DNA of 64,000 nt from Lentibacter sp. XHP0401. GTDB lineage: Bacteria > Pseudomonadota > Alphaproteobacteria > Rhodobacterales > Rhodobacteraceae. How positions within the stretch are numbered: the first letter of the stretch is position 1; each line of letters opens with the position of its first letter. The translations under genes and the position numbers were made by a program. Under the pieces are notes generated by a model. That model worked only from the letters and a program-made list of their open reading frames with translations. It searched no databases and was not told where the DNA came from. Positions 1-8,541 of this stretch are shown one piece after another. Location of the stretch: assembly GCF_025751535.1 (NCBI RefSeq), contig NZ_JAOWLC010000015.1, positions 1 to 64,000 of the forward strand. Reading direction: 5' to 3'.

Positions 1-72
1 CAGTGGTTATGATGAGCCAACAACACTCTCTTATCAAATAACGCTATTTGGACCCATAAGCGCTGACGTCAG
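1..72. other. Unassigned left flank cutting off hsdM
   Basis: In the hsdM reading frame this stretch has stops at 39-41 and 57-59, and recognisable HsdM sequence begins right after them (about 66-75). The sequence is more AT-rich than what follows. It is probably foreign DNA, such as the end of a mobile element or a deletion junction, but no terminal repeat or known element was recognised. Confidence 0.4.
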
Positions 73-203
73 ACAGTGGAACCAAAGAAATCGGCGAGGG
101 CATCGACACTGCTATCGCAGGCATCGCCGAGGAGAATGACCTCAAGAACGTAATCGACCGCGCCTATTTCAACGATACCGAAAAGTTCGGGCGCGGTGCC
201 AAG

Positions 204-2315
204 ATGATCACCACGCTCACCGCTCTGATCAACATTTTCAGCCGCGAAGAGTTGAACTTCAGCCGCAACCGGGCAGATGGCGACGACATCCTCGGTGACG
301 CCTACGAATACCTGATGCGAAACTTCGCGACGGAGTCAGGCAAAAGCAAAGGGCAGTTCTACACCCCCGCCGAGGTCTCGCGCATTGTAGCAGAAGTCGC
401 AGGCGTCAATCGCGCCAGTAGCCCACAGCAGACGGTATATGACCCCACCTGTGGTTCCGGCTCGCTGCTTCTGAAGGCTGCAGACGCAGCCGATGTCAGC
501 CTGACCATCTATGGGCAGGAAATGGACATCACCACCCGCGGCCTCGCCAAGATGAACATGATCATGCACGGGCGCGAGGATGCCGAGATCGCTCAGGGCG
601 ACGTCATAGGCGAACCGCAATTCAAGGCATCCGAGACCGAACTCCAGACCTTCGACTTCGTTGTGGCCAACCCGCCCTTCTCTGCCAAGGCTTGGGGTTC
701 AGGCTTGACCGCCGATACCCGTTTTGGACGCTTTGATCTCGGCATGCCACCAGACAAGAACGGCGACTTTGCCTTCCTGCTCCATATCCTCGGCTCGATG
801 AAGGCCACAGGCTCCGGCGCGGTCATTCTACCCCATGGGGTCCTTTTCAGGGGCAACAAGGAATCTGAGCTGCGCGAAAAGATCCTCAAACGCGGTTACA
901 TCAAGGCGATCATCGGCTTGCCTGCGAACCTGTTCTACGGCACCGGCATCCCTGCCTCGATCATCGTGCTCGACAAATCCGGTGCCTGCGCTGATCGCCC
1001 GGTTTACATGATCGACGCCTCCCGTGGCTTCATCAAGGACGGCAACAAGAACCGCCTGCGCGAGCGTGACATCCACAAGATTACCGACGCCTACACCCGC
1101 GAGGCCGAGATCAAAGGCTACAGCCGCCTCGTCCCCTACACCGAGATCAAGCGCAACGACTTCAACCTGAATATCCCACGCTATATCGACGGCTCCGATC
1201 CCGAGGATCTCCAAGACATCGAGGCGCACCTGAAAGGCGGCGTGCCGAACCGCGATATCGACCTGCTGGCCGAATTCTGGGACGTCATGCCGGGCGTGCG
1301 CGCTACCCTCTTTGGGCCAAACCCACGTGCAGGCTATTCTGATCCTCTGATCGAACCGGAGGAGGTCCGCACCACCATCCGCAACCATTCCGAATTCGAC
1401 GCCTTCAGGAAGCAGGTTCAGACGATCCTCAACGGCTGGGAAGACCAGAACAAGCCGCTCATGGATGACATCCAGATCGGCGACAAGCCGAAAGACCTGA
1501 TCCACACCATCGCCGAGGACGTGCTGACCCGCTTTGCCGAGGCACCGCTCATCGACCAGTATGAGGCCTATCAGCGGCTTATGTCCTACTGGGCGGAGGT
1601 TATGCAGGATGATGTGTTCATCGTCGCCCACGATGGTTGGGAGGCCGCGAAGGAACTGCGCGAGGCCCGCAAGGAGACCGACGCCAAGGGCAAGGTCAAA
1701 TGGCTGGAAGAGGCCGACCTGACCGTGAACAAGGTGCGCCTTGTGGCCGATGTCATCCCGCCCCGGCTGATCGTTACGCGGTTCTTCCCGGACATGCAGC
1801 AGGCGCTGGACGATGCGCAGGCCAAGGCCGAGGAGCTGGGCCGCGAGATCGAGGAAATGGTCGAGGAACACGGGGTCGAAGGCGGGCTGCTGGCCGATGC
1901 ACTGACGGAGGCGGGCAAGCTGACCGCCGCATCGGTGAAGGCGCGCACAAAATCCGGCGAGGCAGAGCCGGAGGAGGCAAAGCTGCTGAAACTGGTGACC
2001 AAGCTGATGACGGCCGAGACGGCGGCGAAGAAGGCCGTCAAGGAAGCCGAGGAGGCGCTGACCGAGGCCACGCTGAAGAAATACCCCGAATTGACCGAGG
2101 AAGAGATCCGCACGCTGGTCGTGGATGACAAATGGCTGACCGACATCGCCGAGCTGATCGAGGCCGAGATCGAGGCACGGACCGAGCAACTGACTGCGCG
2201 GGTTCGGGTGCTGACGGAGCGGTATGGGCACACGTTGCCGGAGGTGTCAGGGTCTGTTGAGGCCTTGTCGCTCAAGGTGTCTGAACATCTTCGCGCGATG
2301 GGCTTTGCAGAATGA
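204..2315 (+). CDS. hsdM: Type I restriction-modification methyltransferase subunit HsdM, 5'-truncated
   Basis: N6-adenine DNA methyltransferase subunit of a type I R-M complex. The SAM-binding motif DPTCGSGS lies near residue 80 and the catalytic motif NPPF near residue 156, followed by a long, partly coiled C-terminal region of the kind seen in large HsdM proteins. Coding similarity extends upstream of the first ATG, to about base 66 (residues reading KEIGEGIDTAIAGIAEEN), but in-frame stops at 57-59 and 39-41 end the frame. The N-terminal HsdM domain (roughly 90-150 residues) is therefore absent. It overlaps hsdS by 4 nt (ATGA), so the operon is otherwise intact. Family assignment is firm. 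Whether the shortened protein methylates is doubtful, and if it does not, an active HsdR would be harmful to the host. Confidence 0.88.
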   Translation: MITTLTALINIFSREELNFSRNRADGDDILGDAYEYLMRNFATESGKSKGQFYTPAEVSRIVAEVAGVNRASSPQQTVYDPTCGSGSLLLKAADAADVSLTIYGQEMDITTRGLAKMNMIMHGREDAEIAQGDVIGEPQFKASETELQTFDFVVANPPFSAKAWGSGLTADTRFGRFDLGMPPDKNGDFAFLLHILGSMKATGSGAVILPHGVLFRGNKESELREKILKRGYIKAIIGLPANLFYGTGIPASIIVLDKSGACADRPVYMIDASRGFIKDGNKNRLRERDIHKITDAYTREAEIKGYSRLVPYTEIKRNDFNLNIPRYIDGSDPEDLQDIEAHLKGGVPNRDIDLLAEFWDVMPGVRATLFGPNPRAGYSDPLIEPEEVRTTIRNHSEFDAFRKQVQTILNGWEDQNKPLMDDIQIGDKPKDLIHTIAEDVLTRFAEAPLIDQYEAYQRLMSYWAEVMQDDVFIVAHDGWEAAKELREARKETDAKGKVKWLEEADLTVNKVRLVADVIPPRLIVTRFFPDMQQALDDAQAKAEELGREIEEMVEEHGVEGGLLADALTEAGKLTAASVKARTKSGEAEPEEAKLLKLVTKLMTAETAAKKAVKEAEEALTEATLKKYPELTEEEIRTLVVDDKWLTDIAELIEAEIEARTEQLTARVRVLTERYGHTLPEVSGSVEALSLKVSEHLRAMGFAE

Positions 2316-3538
2316 ACATGGACGGACAAAGCATAGCGGCTGATTGGCGTGAGATAGATCTCGGAGAACTTGCAACGTTCCGGACCGGACCCTTTGGAAG
2401 CACTTTCCACAAATCGGACTACGTAGTCGGGGGAACCCCCCTCATAAATCCTTCACACATCATCGACGGCGACATTGTCCCAGATGAAACCGTCACCGTG
2501 CGCCCTGAGCTTGCAAAGCGACTCAGTGTTTTCGCCCTACGCGAAGGTGAGATCGTAATCGGTAGGCGCGGAGATATGGGCCGGTGTGCTGTTGTGAAGC
2601 GACATCATGAGGGCTTCTTGTGCGGCACAGGCTCTATGATCGTGCGCCCCCGCCTTGGCACCAATCCACACCTGCTGCAATCGCTGCTCTCGAGTCCGGA
2701 AATCATTGCCAAAATTGAAGAAAACTCGGTCGGCACGACCATGATTAACCTGAACCAAGGGACCTTGTCAGCCTTGAAAATCAGGATGGCAGCGGAACCA
2801 AAAGAACAGGAAGCCATCGCCGAGGCGCTTTCGGATGCGGATGCGCTGATCGAGGGGCTGGAGCGGCTGATCGCCAAGAAGCGGCTCATCAAGCAGGGCG
2901 CGATGCAGGACCTCCTGACCGCCAAGCGCCGCCTTCCGGGGTTCTCGGGTGAGTGGACGAGAGCCCCACTTCGACAGCTATGCTCCCAAATACAAGACGG
3001 CACCCATTTCACGCCAACCTACGTCGAATACGGGACACCATTTTACAGCGTTGAAAACGTGACCGCTCGGAACTTCGATAATTGCAAATACGTGACGCCA
3101 GAAGCACACGAAGCGATGGCCAAGCGGTGCAGGCCAACACGCGGCGATATTCTCATGACCAGAATCGGCAGCATCGGAGATACCTATCTCGTCGACTGGG
3201 ATCACGAGGCAAGTATCTACGTTAGCCTATGCCTGTTGCGTCCGGGGAAATCTATCGACGCCAGGTATCTCTACGCCTACTCGCGCTCAAGCATGTTCGT
3301 GAAAGAGGTTGAAGAACGTTCGTTGCCGAACGCAATTCCCAAGAAGATCAACCTTGGTGACATTGCTGACGTTAATATCTCAATTCCTATTGACCCAACT
3401 GAGCAAGCTGAAATCGCCTCTGTCCTGAACGACATGGATGCCGAAATCCAAGCCCTCGAAGACCGCCTCGAAAAGGCGCGGCAGGTGAAAGAGGGCATGA
3501 TGCAAAACCTTTTGACCGGGCGGATCAGGCTGCTCTGA
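2312..3538 (+). CDS. hsdS: Type I restriction-modification specificity subunit HsdS
   Basis: DNA-recognition subunit of the type I complex. The 408 residues show the usual two-fold layout: target-recognition domain 1 (about 1-150), a central helical spacer (about 160-205, KEQEAIAEALSDADALIEGL), target-recognition domain 2 (about 215-365), and a second helical repeat at the C-terminus (TEQAEIASVLNDMDAEIQAL). The two helices are clearly related (both run into QDLLT/QNLLTG), as expected for the ruler that sets the spacing of a bipartite site. Length is normal. The start overlaps the hsdM stop by 4 nt. The recognition sequence cannot be read from the protein. Confidence 0.93.
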   Translation: MNMDGQSIAADWREIDLGELATFRTGPFGSTFHKSDYVVGGTPLINPSHIIDGDIVPDETVTVRPELAKRLSVFALREGEIVIGRRGDMGRCAVVKRHHEGFLCGTGSMIVRPRLGTNPHLLQSLLSSPEIIAKIEENSVGTTMINLNQGTLSALKIRMAAEPKEQEAIAEALSDADALIEGLERLIAKKRLIKQGAMQDLLTAKRRLPGFSGEWTRAPLRQLCSQIQDGTHFTPTYVEYGTPFYSVENVTARNFDNCKYVTPEAHEAMAKRCRPTRGDILMTRIGSIGDTYLVDWDHEASIYVSLCLLRPGKSIDARYLYAYSRSSMFVKEVEERSLPNAIPKKINLGDIADVNISIPIDPTEQAEIASVLNDMDAEIQALEDRLEKARQVKEGMMQNLLTGRIRLL

Positions 3539-3582
3539 CAATATTTTAAGCAAGTGAATTTCAAGAGATAGGGATAAGGGCC

Positions 3583-6500
3583 ATGAGCAAGATCGGCGAG
3601 GCAGAACGCAAAGCGCAGAACAGGGTCATCGACCTGCTCAGCGCACACCAGATTGACGCCCCCGGCGGTCTCGGCTGGCGCTACCTCGGCGATTGGCAAA
3701 AGCGCGACGGCAACGCCAATATCGAAGAGGACCTGCTGCGCCCTTGGCTCCTGTCCCGCGGCTACGCGCCCGACATCGTCACCCAGGCCATCACCCTGCT
3801 GAAACGCGAGGCGCGGATGGAGGGCACCAAGCTCTACGAGGCCAACCAAAGTTTTTACGAGATGCTCCGCTACGGCGTGGCCGTCGCCCCCGGCCCGGGC
3901 GAGGCCCCCGTCACCGTCCGCTTCATTGACTGGTCTGACCCCACCGCCAATGACATGGGCGTTGCCGAAGAGGTCGCCATCAAGGGCAAGGACGCCAAAG
4001 CCTGGAACAAGCGCCCCGATCTGGTGCTTTACGTCAATGGCATCGCACTGGGTGTGGTGGAGTTGAAGAAATCCACCGTGGGCGTCGGCGAAGGTATCCG
4101 CCAAACCCTGGATAATCAGCGGCCCGAGTTCATCCAGCATTTCTTTACCACCGTTCAGATCACCTTCGCCGGCAATGACAGCGAGGGGCTGCGCTATGCC
4201 GCGATCCAGACACCACAGCCCTATTGGCTGGCCTGGAAGGAAGACAGCGAAATCACCGGCCCGCTGGACCGTGATGTCACGCAGATGATGACCCCCGCGC
4301 GGTTCCTTGAGATCATCCACGACTTCACGCTGTTTGACGCAGGGAAAAAAAAGATCACGCGCCCAAACCAGTATTTCGCTGTGAAGGCGGCACAAGACCG
4401 TGTGCGGGAAAAGCAAGGTGGGATCATCTGGCAGACGCAAGGGTCCGGCAAAAGCCTGATCATGGTGATGCTCGCCCGCTGGATCAGGGAGGCATTTCCG
4501 GATGGCCGCATCCTGATCGTCACCGACCGCAAAGAGCTGGACAGCCAAATTGAAGACGTATTTGGGAACACAGGCGACAAAGTGCGCCGCGCTCGCAGTG
4601 GCAACGACCTGATGGCCGCTCTGGCCGACCCTACCGACAGGATCATTTGCTCACTCGTCCACAAATTCGGCAAGCGCGAAGAGGGCGAGATGGAAGGCCT
4701 GATCTCCGACATCCAGAACGCCAATATCGGCGCCCCTGTCGGCGAATTCTTTGTCTTCATCGATGAAGCCCACCGCACGCAATCCGGCAAGCTTGCGAAT
4801 GCAATGCGCAAAGTGCTGCCAGAGGCAATGTTTGTCGGCTTTACAGGCACGCCATTGCTGAAGTCCGACAAAGGCACGTCGTTAGAGACATTCGGCCCTT
4901 ACATCGGCAAGCCTTATCGCTTTGATGAGGCGGTCGAAGATGGCGTGGTATTGGACCTGCGCTATGAGGCACGAGACATTGACCAGAGGATCAGTGCGCC
5001 GGGCAAAATCGACGCCTGGTTCGAGGCGAAGACCAAAGGGTTGACCCCGAACGCCAAAGCGACCCTGAAGCAGCGCTGGGGCACTTTGCAGCGTGTGCTG
5101 TCGAGCCGTGACCGGCTGGAGCAAATCGCCAACGACATCATAATGGATATGGAGATGAAACCGCGTCTGCATTCTGGCATGGGCAACGCTATGTTGGTTG
5201 CGGGTTCAATCCCAGAGGCTTGCAAGTTCTTCGAAATATTCAAGAAATCTGGTTCTGTCCTGGCTGAAAAATGCGCGATTGTGACCTCATACAAACGTGC
5301 GGCGCCTGAAATCACCGGCGAAGAAACCGGCATGGGCGAAACAGAAAAGCAATATGTCCATCGCGTCTATACGGACCTCCTGGGCGAAACCTCAGAAGAA
5401 GATTACGAAGAGGAAGCACTGCGGCTGTTCAAGAAAGAACCGGGGCGGATGAAGCTGTTGATTGTCGTCAGCCGCCTCCTGACTGGCTTTGATGCGCCGA
5501 CGGCCACATACATCTACATCGACAAGCAGATGCGCGATCATGGTCTTTTCCAGGCAATCTGCCGCGTTAACCGTCTCGATGGTGATGACAAGGATTTCGG
5601 CTATATCGTCGACTATAAAGACCTGTTTCGGAACATCGAAAGTGCCGTCGAAGATTACACCTCCGAGGCATTCGATGCCTTCGACAAAGAGGACGTTGAA
5701 GGCTTGATCACTGATCGTGCCGATCAGGCAGATCAGGATCTACGTGTTGCCCGCGACGCTTGGTTGGGCCTTATGGATTGCGTAGAACAACCAAAGTCGG
5801 ATGCAGAGATTTTCACATATTTTTCCAGCCCACAGGGCATCGACAACGATCCGGATGCAGAAGAAAAATCGCGACGCCGTCAGGCGCTCTACAGGATTTC
5901 CGGACGCTATGCCCGAGCATACGCCAACGTAGCCGCAGAACCCGAAGGAACCGGTTTCAACGATCTTGAGTTGGGTGAATGTCGGCGCGAGGTGGAGCGT
6001 GCTATCGGGATCAGGGATGCGGTAAGACTACACAGCGGCGACGCCGTGGACATGAAGCTTTACGAGCCTGCCATGCGGCACCTGATCGATAGTTACATTC
6101 GGGCTGAAGACTCAGAAATCATATCCCACCTCGACGACATTAGCCTGATCGACCTGGTTGAAAGTAAAGGGGCCGCTGCAGAAGAGGATCTACCTCCGGC
6201 ATCAAAACGCAAACGCGAGAATGTCGCTGAAGCGATCGAAAACAACGTCAGAAAACTGATTATCGAAGAAAGTCCGGTTAATCCCCGGTTTTACGAGAAG
6301 ATGTCCGAACTGCTGACTGATCTTATCCGTCAACGGCGCGAAGATGCTATTGAATACGCTGAATATCTTGAGCGCATCGCCGCACTCGTAAAGGATGCCA
6401 AAGCTGGCCACGGTAGAGAATACCCCAAAACGGTGGATAGCACAGGCAAAAAGGCACTGTTTGATAACCTTGGTGCCAACGAGGAGCTGGCGTTGAAAGT

Positions 6501-6651
6501 CGACACCACCGTGCGCGAGACAGCCCCATTCGGCTGGCGAGGTAATGCAATGAAGGAAAGAAAGGTGCGACGCTGCTTGGAACAAGCCCTGGATGACCCG
6601 GAAACGGTGGAGCAGATATTTGAAGTATTGAAGAACCAACATGAATACTGA
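3583..6651 (+). CDS. hsdR: Type I restriction endonuclease subunit HsdR
   Basis: ATP-dependent translocase/endonuclease subunit. The N-terminal nuclease region has a PD-(D/E)XK signature (PDL then VELKK, about residues 143-162). The SF2 motor follows with Walker A QGSGKS (about 285-290), DEAH box FIDEAH (about 391-397), motif III FTGTPL and motif VI region SRLLTGFDAP. The C-terminal 300 residues are helical, as in the family. At 1022 residues it appears complete. It starts 44 nt after hsdS, probably in the same transcript, and its end overlaps the next gene by 11 nt. It should depend on HsdM for complex assembly, so the hsdM truncation bears on its activity. Confidence 0.95.
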   Translation: MSKIGEAERKAQNRVIDLLSAHQIDAPGGLGWRYLGDWQKRDGNANIEEDLLRPWLLSRGYAPDIVTQAITLLKREARMEGTKLYEANQSFYEMLRYGVAVAPGPGEAPVTVRFIDWSDPTANDMGVAEEVAIKGKDAKAWNKRPDLVLYVNGIALGVVELKKSTVGVGEGIRQTLDNQRPEFIQHFFTTVQITFAGNDSEGLRYAAIQTPQPYWLAWKEDSEITGPLDRDVTQMMTPARFLEIIHDFTLFDAGKKKITRPNQYFAVKAAQDRVREKQGGIIWQTQGSGKSLIMVMLARWIREAFPDGRILIVTDRKELDSQIEDVFGNTGDKVRRARSGNDLMAALADPTDRIICSLVHKFGKREEGEMEGLISDIQNANIGAPVGEFFVFIDEAHRTQSGKLANAMRKVLPEAMFVGFTGTPLLKSDKGTSLETFGPYIGKPYRFDEAVEDGVVLDLRYEARDIDQRISAPGKIDAWFEAKTKGLTPNAKATLKQRWGTLQRVLSSRDRLEQIANDIIMDMEMKPRLHSGMGNAMLVAGSIPEACKFFEIFKKSGSVLAEKCAIVTSYKRAAPEITGEETGMGETEKQYVHRVYTDLLGETSEEDYEEEALRLFKKEPGRMKLLIVVSRLLTGFDAPTATYIYIDKQMRDHGLFQAICRVNRLDGDDKDFGYIVDYKDLFRNIESAVEDYTSEAFDAFDKEDVEGLITDRADQADQDLRVARDAWLGLMDCVEQPKSDAEIFTYFSSPQGIDNDPDAEEKSRRRQALYRISGRYARAYANVAAEPEGTGFNDLELGECRREVERAIGIRDAVRLHSGDAVDMKLYEPAMRHLIDSYIRAEDSEIISHLDDISLIDLVESKGAAAEEDLPPASKRKRENVAEAIENNVRKLIIEESPVNPRFYEKMSELLTDLIRQRREDAIEYAEYLERIAALVKDAKAGHGREYPKTVDSTGKKALFDNLGANEELALKVDTTVRETAPFGWRGNAMKERKVRRCLEQALDDPETVEQIFEVLKNQHEY

Positions 6652-7366
6652 GGTTTCGCAGATCGGAGGTCTCGAAGTCGAGATCGTGCGCAAGAAGATC
6701 AAGAATTTACACATCGGTTGCTATCCGCCTGAGGGTAGGGTCAGAGTCGCGGCTCCAGAACTTGTAACTACAGATGCGATTAGGCTCGCTGTCTTAACTA
6801 GAATACCCTGGATCAAACGTAAGCAGGCACAATTTCTTCAACAAGAGCGCCAGTCCCCGCGCCGCTACGTTTCCGGTGAAACGCATTTTCTGTTTGGGCG
6901 GCCTCTTAGGCTAGAGGTTCAAGTATGGGGAAAAAAGGTTCATCGAGTTTCTCGGCGGTCCGGTGAACGTCTACTTTTGAACGTTCCAATGAACAGTAAT
7001 GCAGATCAACTGCATCGCTGGATGAACGCATGGTATAAAGCAGAACTTCGGAAGTTGGTCGCGCCACGCATTGAAACATGGGCTATGCGAATGGGCGTGC
7101 AACCTGAGAAGTGGGGAATTCGTTCAATGAAGACTAAGTGGGGTAGTTGCAATCCTAACAAAGGCATTGTGTGGCTGAATGCTGAGTTGGCCAAGAAGCC
7201 GGAAAAGATGATCGACTATGTTATTGTTCATGAGCTTGCCCACTTCGTTTCATCTAGGCATGACGAACTTTTCACATCTGTGCTGGATCGGGAAATGCCC
7301 TCGTGGCGGCAACTTCAACGCGAATTGAATGCACTGCCGCTCGCTGCTTGGGAGGCCCATGACTAA
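6641..7366 (+). CDS. YgjP/SprT-type metal-dependent hydrolase linked to the R-M operon
   Basis: A 241-residue member of the YgjP-like (DUF45, COG1451) family. The zincin-type motif HELAH is at about 197-201, preceded by the typical KWGSC segment and followed by SSRHDELF, which supplies the downstream histidine. The N-terminal half is basic and beta-rich. It overlaps the hsdR stop by 11 nt, so it is translationally coupled to the restriction operon. Such hydrolases often occur as the last gene of type I R-M operons; their role is unproven, and protein quality control or processing of HsdR is only a guess. Confidence 0.85.
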   Translation: MNTEVSQIGGLEVEIVRKKIKNLHIGCYPPEGRVRVAAPELVTTDAIRLAVLTRIPWIKRKQAQFLQQERQSPRRYVSGETHFLFGRPLRLEVQVWGKKVHRVSRRSGERLLLNVPMNSNADQLHRWMNAWYKAELRKLVAPRIETWAMRMGVQPEKWGIRSMKTKWGSCNPNKGIVWLNAELAKKPEKMIDYVIVHELAHFVSSRHDELFTSVLDREMPSWRQLQRELNALPLAAWEAHD

Positions 7367-7453
7367 TGTCTCTTTGGGTTGGCCTTTAGTATTTCAATTC
7401 GGACTTGAGGCGTAATACAGCCCGAATAGAAAGAATGGAACTACAGGCACACT

Positions 7454-7804
7454 CTAGGCATGTTGGGGATGGTAATAGGGAGCGCTGGCTACACGGCGCC
7501 AATCAATCCCTTCAAGAAGGGATTCAAATTGTGCTTTCGTCATTGTGATTATGCCACCTGACATCTTTGGCCAAACGAACCCTTTGCCTTCGATCCTTTT
7601 GTAGATCAAAACAAGGCCAGTCCCATCCCACATGAGAACCTTTATTTTGTCGTTGCCCTTGGAGCGAAAGACAAAGAAAGCCCCCGAAAACGGGTCCATT
7701 TCAAAGTTGTTCAGAACACAGCTGGCAAGACCATCCATACCTTTGCGGAAGTCGACTGGCTGCGTGGCCAAGTAGATTTTGTATGTGTTGGATGGTGCGA
7801 TCAT
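7454..7804 (-). CDS. tnpB: IS66 family accessory protein TnpB
   Basis: A 116-residue IS66 Orf2 protein. The diagnostic segment QPVDFRKGMDGLA is near residues 16-28, followed by the conserved FVFRSKGNDKIKVLMWDGTG stretch. Length is normal for TnpB. It overlaps tnpA by 4 nt. TnpB is needed for IS66 transposition together with TnpC, which is missing here, so no independent function is expected. Confidence 0.92.
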   Translation of the reverse strand: MIAPSNTYKIYLATQPVDFRKGMDGLASCVLNNFEMDPFSGAFFVFRSKGNDKIKVLMWDGTGLVLIYKRIEGKGFVWPKMSGGIITMTKAQFESLLEGIDWRRVASAPYYHPQHA

Positions 7805-8199
7805 GTTGTCTGTCTCATAGTCTTGACTATTGCACTGAGTGCCGTTTCAGAAATGTCGACTGGGAACTCCAATCGAACGTCGCCGAAATCCATAATGGCC
7901 ACCCCGCTACCTGAGGATGAGGGAACGGACACATTGGGTCGGTTTCCTTCAGATGTGATTTGAACAGGTGCGAACGCCGGCTCATCTCTGCCCAGAAGTT
8001 CTCCTCGGCTTCTGCGATCTGCAACGGACCATTTTCGGACCAAGCATTCATGCGCACCGATTTCGGCAGCTATTGCGCCAGGCGTTGCACCATCCTCTCG
8101 GATCCGACGTGCCGCTTCTATTTTGAGCTTATTGGGCCAGATTTTCTTATCTGAGGGGGTGCGCTCGATCGTGAAACCCCAGACTTCGTGCTTGGACAT
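7801..8199 (-). CDS. tnpA: IS66 family accessory protein TnpA
   Basis: A 132-residue IS66 Orf1-type protein with an N-terminal helix-turn-helix of the transposase-8/IS3-OrfA kind (about residues 20-60; IKIEAARRIREDGATPG-like region followed by VRKW). It is the first gene of the IS66 unit and overlaps tnpB by 4 nt. Length is normal. The outer terminal repeat lies about 90 bp upstream. Confidence 0.85.
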   Translation of the reverse strand: MSKHEVWGFTIERTPSDKKIWPNKLKIEAARRIREDGATPGAIAAEIGAHECLVRKWSVADRRSRGELLGRDEPAFAPVQITSEGNRPNVSVPSSSGSGVAIMDFGDVRLEFPVDISETALSAIVKTMRQTT

Positions 8200-8291
8200 G
8201 TTTGCCTCCGTTGCTTGCGAAGACTGTTATACAATTCACCGGCCAAGATAGTTTAGGGGGTAATCAAGGGGTCAGATGCAACGCTTACCCT

Positions 8292-8421
8292 AACTGCGCG
8301 CAGGCGCTGACTTAACGCACCTGAAGGTGACGAACAGTCAGCGGTTCGATCCCGCTATGCTCCACCAAAACCACCTTCTCTGCGAAACACCCCCCAGCAC
8401 CTCCAACTGCGCGCAGGCGCT
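8292..8421. repeat. 17-bp direct repeat pair flanking a tRNA-like fragment
   Basis: AACTGCGCGCAGGCGCT occurs exactly at 8292-8308 and again at 8405-8421. The pair brackets the tRNA/tmRNA 3'-end fragment at 8340-8367, and the first copy begins 4 bp outside the IS66 terminus. It could be a remnant of integrase arm or core sites, or of a local duplication. Confidence 0.6.
8340..8367 (+). repeat. tRNA or tmRNA 3'-end fragment, probable integration (att) site
   Basis: The sequence forms a perfect T-arm (stem AGCGG/CCGCT around the loop TTCGATC at 8345-8351), followed by a 3' acceptor strand ATGCTCC, discriminator A and CCA (8365-8367). No matching 5' half (acceptor GGAGCAT, D-arm, anticodon arm) is present upstream, so this is not a complete tRNA. 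Isolated 3' ends of this kind are typical of att copies left by tyrosine integrases that use tRNA or ssrA genes. Which RNA it came from is unknown; a permuted alphaproteobacterial tmRNA acceptor piece is an alternative. Confidence 0.65.
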
Positions 8422-8449
8422 CTAAAGGCGGTTTTACCTGCGCCTTTAG
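8422..8449. terminator. Hairpin in the island border
   Basis: Perfect 9-bp inverted repeat CTAAAGGCG / CGCCTTTAG with a 10-nt loop. No T-run follows on either strand, so termination is unproven. The rest of 8450-8541 holds no recognisable gene; it supplies the promoter and ribosome site of the next gene. Confidence 0.4.
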
Positions 8450-8541
8450 CAACGTCTGTTGCGGTGAATGACAAAGATCAACGCGGTCGCATTCCATCGG
8501 TGAGACAATGAATCCGATCAGTCAATTTGAAGGAATGTCTC

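Larger units (their letters stand above)
7454..8288 (-). mobile_element. IS66-family insertion sequence remnant (tnpA-tnpB, tnpC lost)
   Basis: The two accessory genes of an IS66 element lie on the minus strand in the normal order, overlapping by 4 nt. The outer end upstream of tnpA reads GTAAGCGT on the minus strand, starting at 8288, which fits the IS66 terminal repeat. The large transposase gene tnpC and the other terminal repeat should follow below 7454, but sequence there runs directly into the end of the R-M operon. The element is therefore a one-ended, immobile remnant. Confidence 0.8.

Noticed and set aside
828-2231. 467-codon open frame on the minus strand
   Set aside because: It lies antisense to hsdM, which has clear methyltransferase motifs; long antisense frames are expected in high-GC genes.
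3277-4548. 423-codon open frame on the minus strand
   Set aside because: Antisense to the end of hsdS and the start of hsdR, with no recognisable protein features.
8289-8367. Complete tRNA gene at the T-arm/CCA sequence
   Set aside because: No acceptor 5' strand, D-arm or anticodon arm can be folded upstream; only the 3' end is present.
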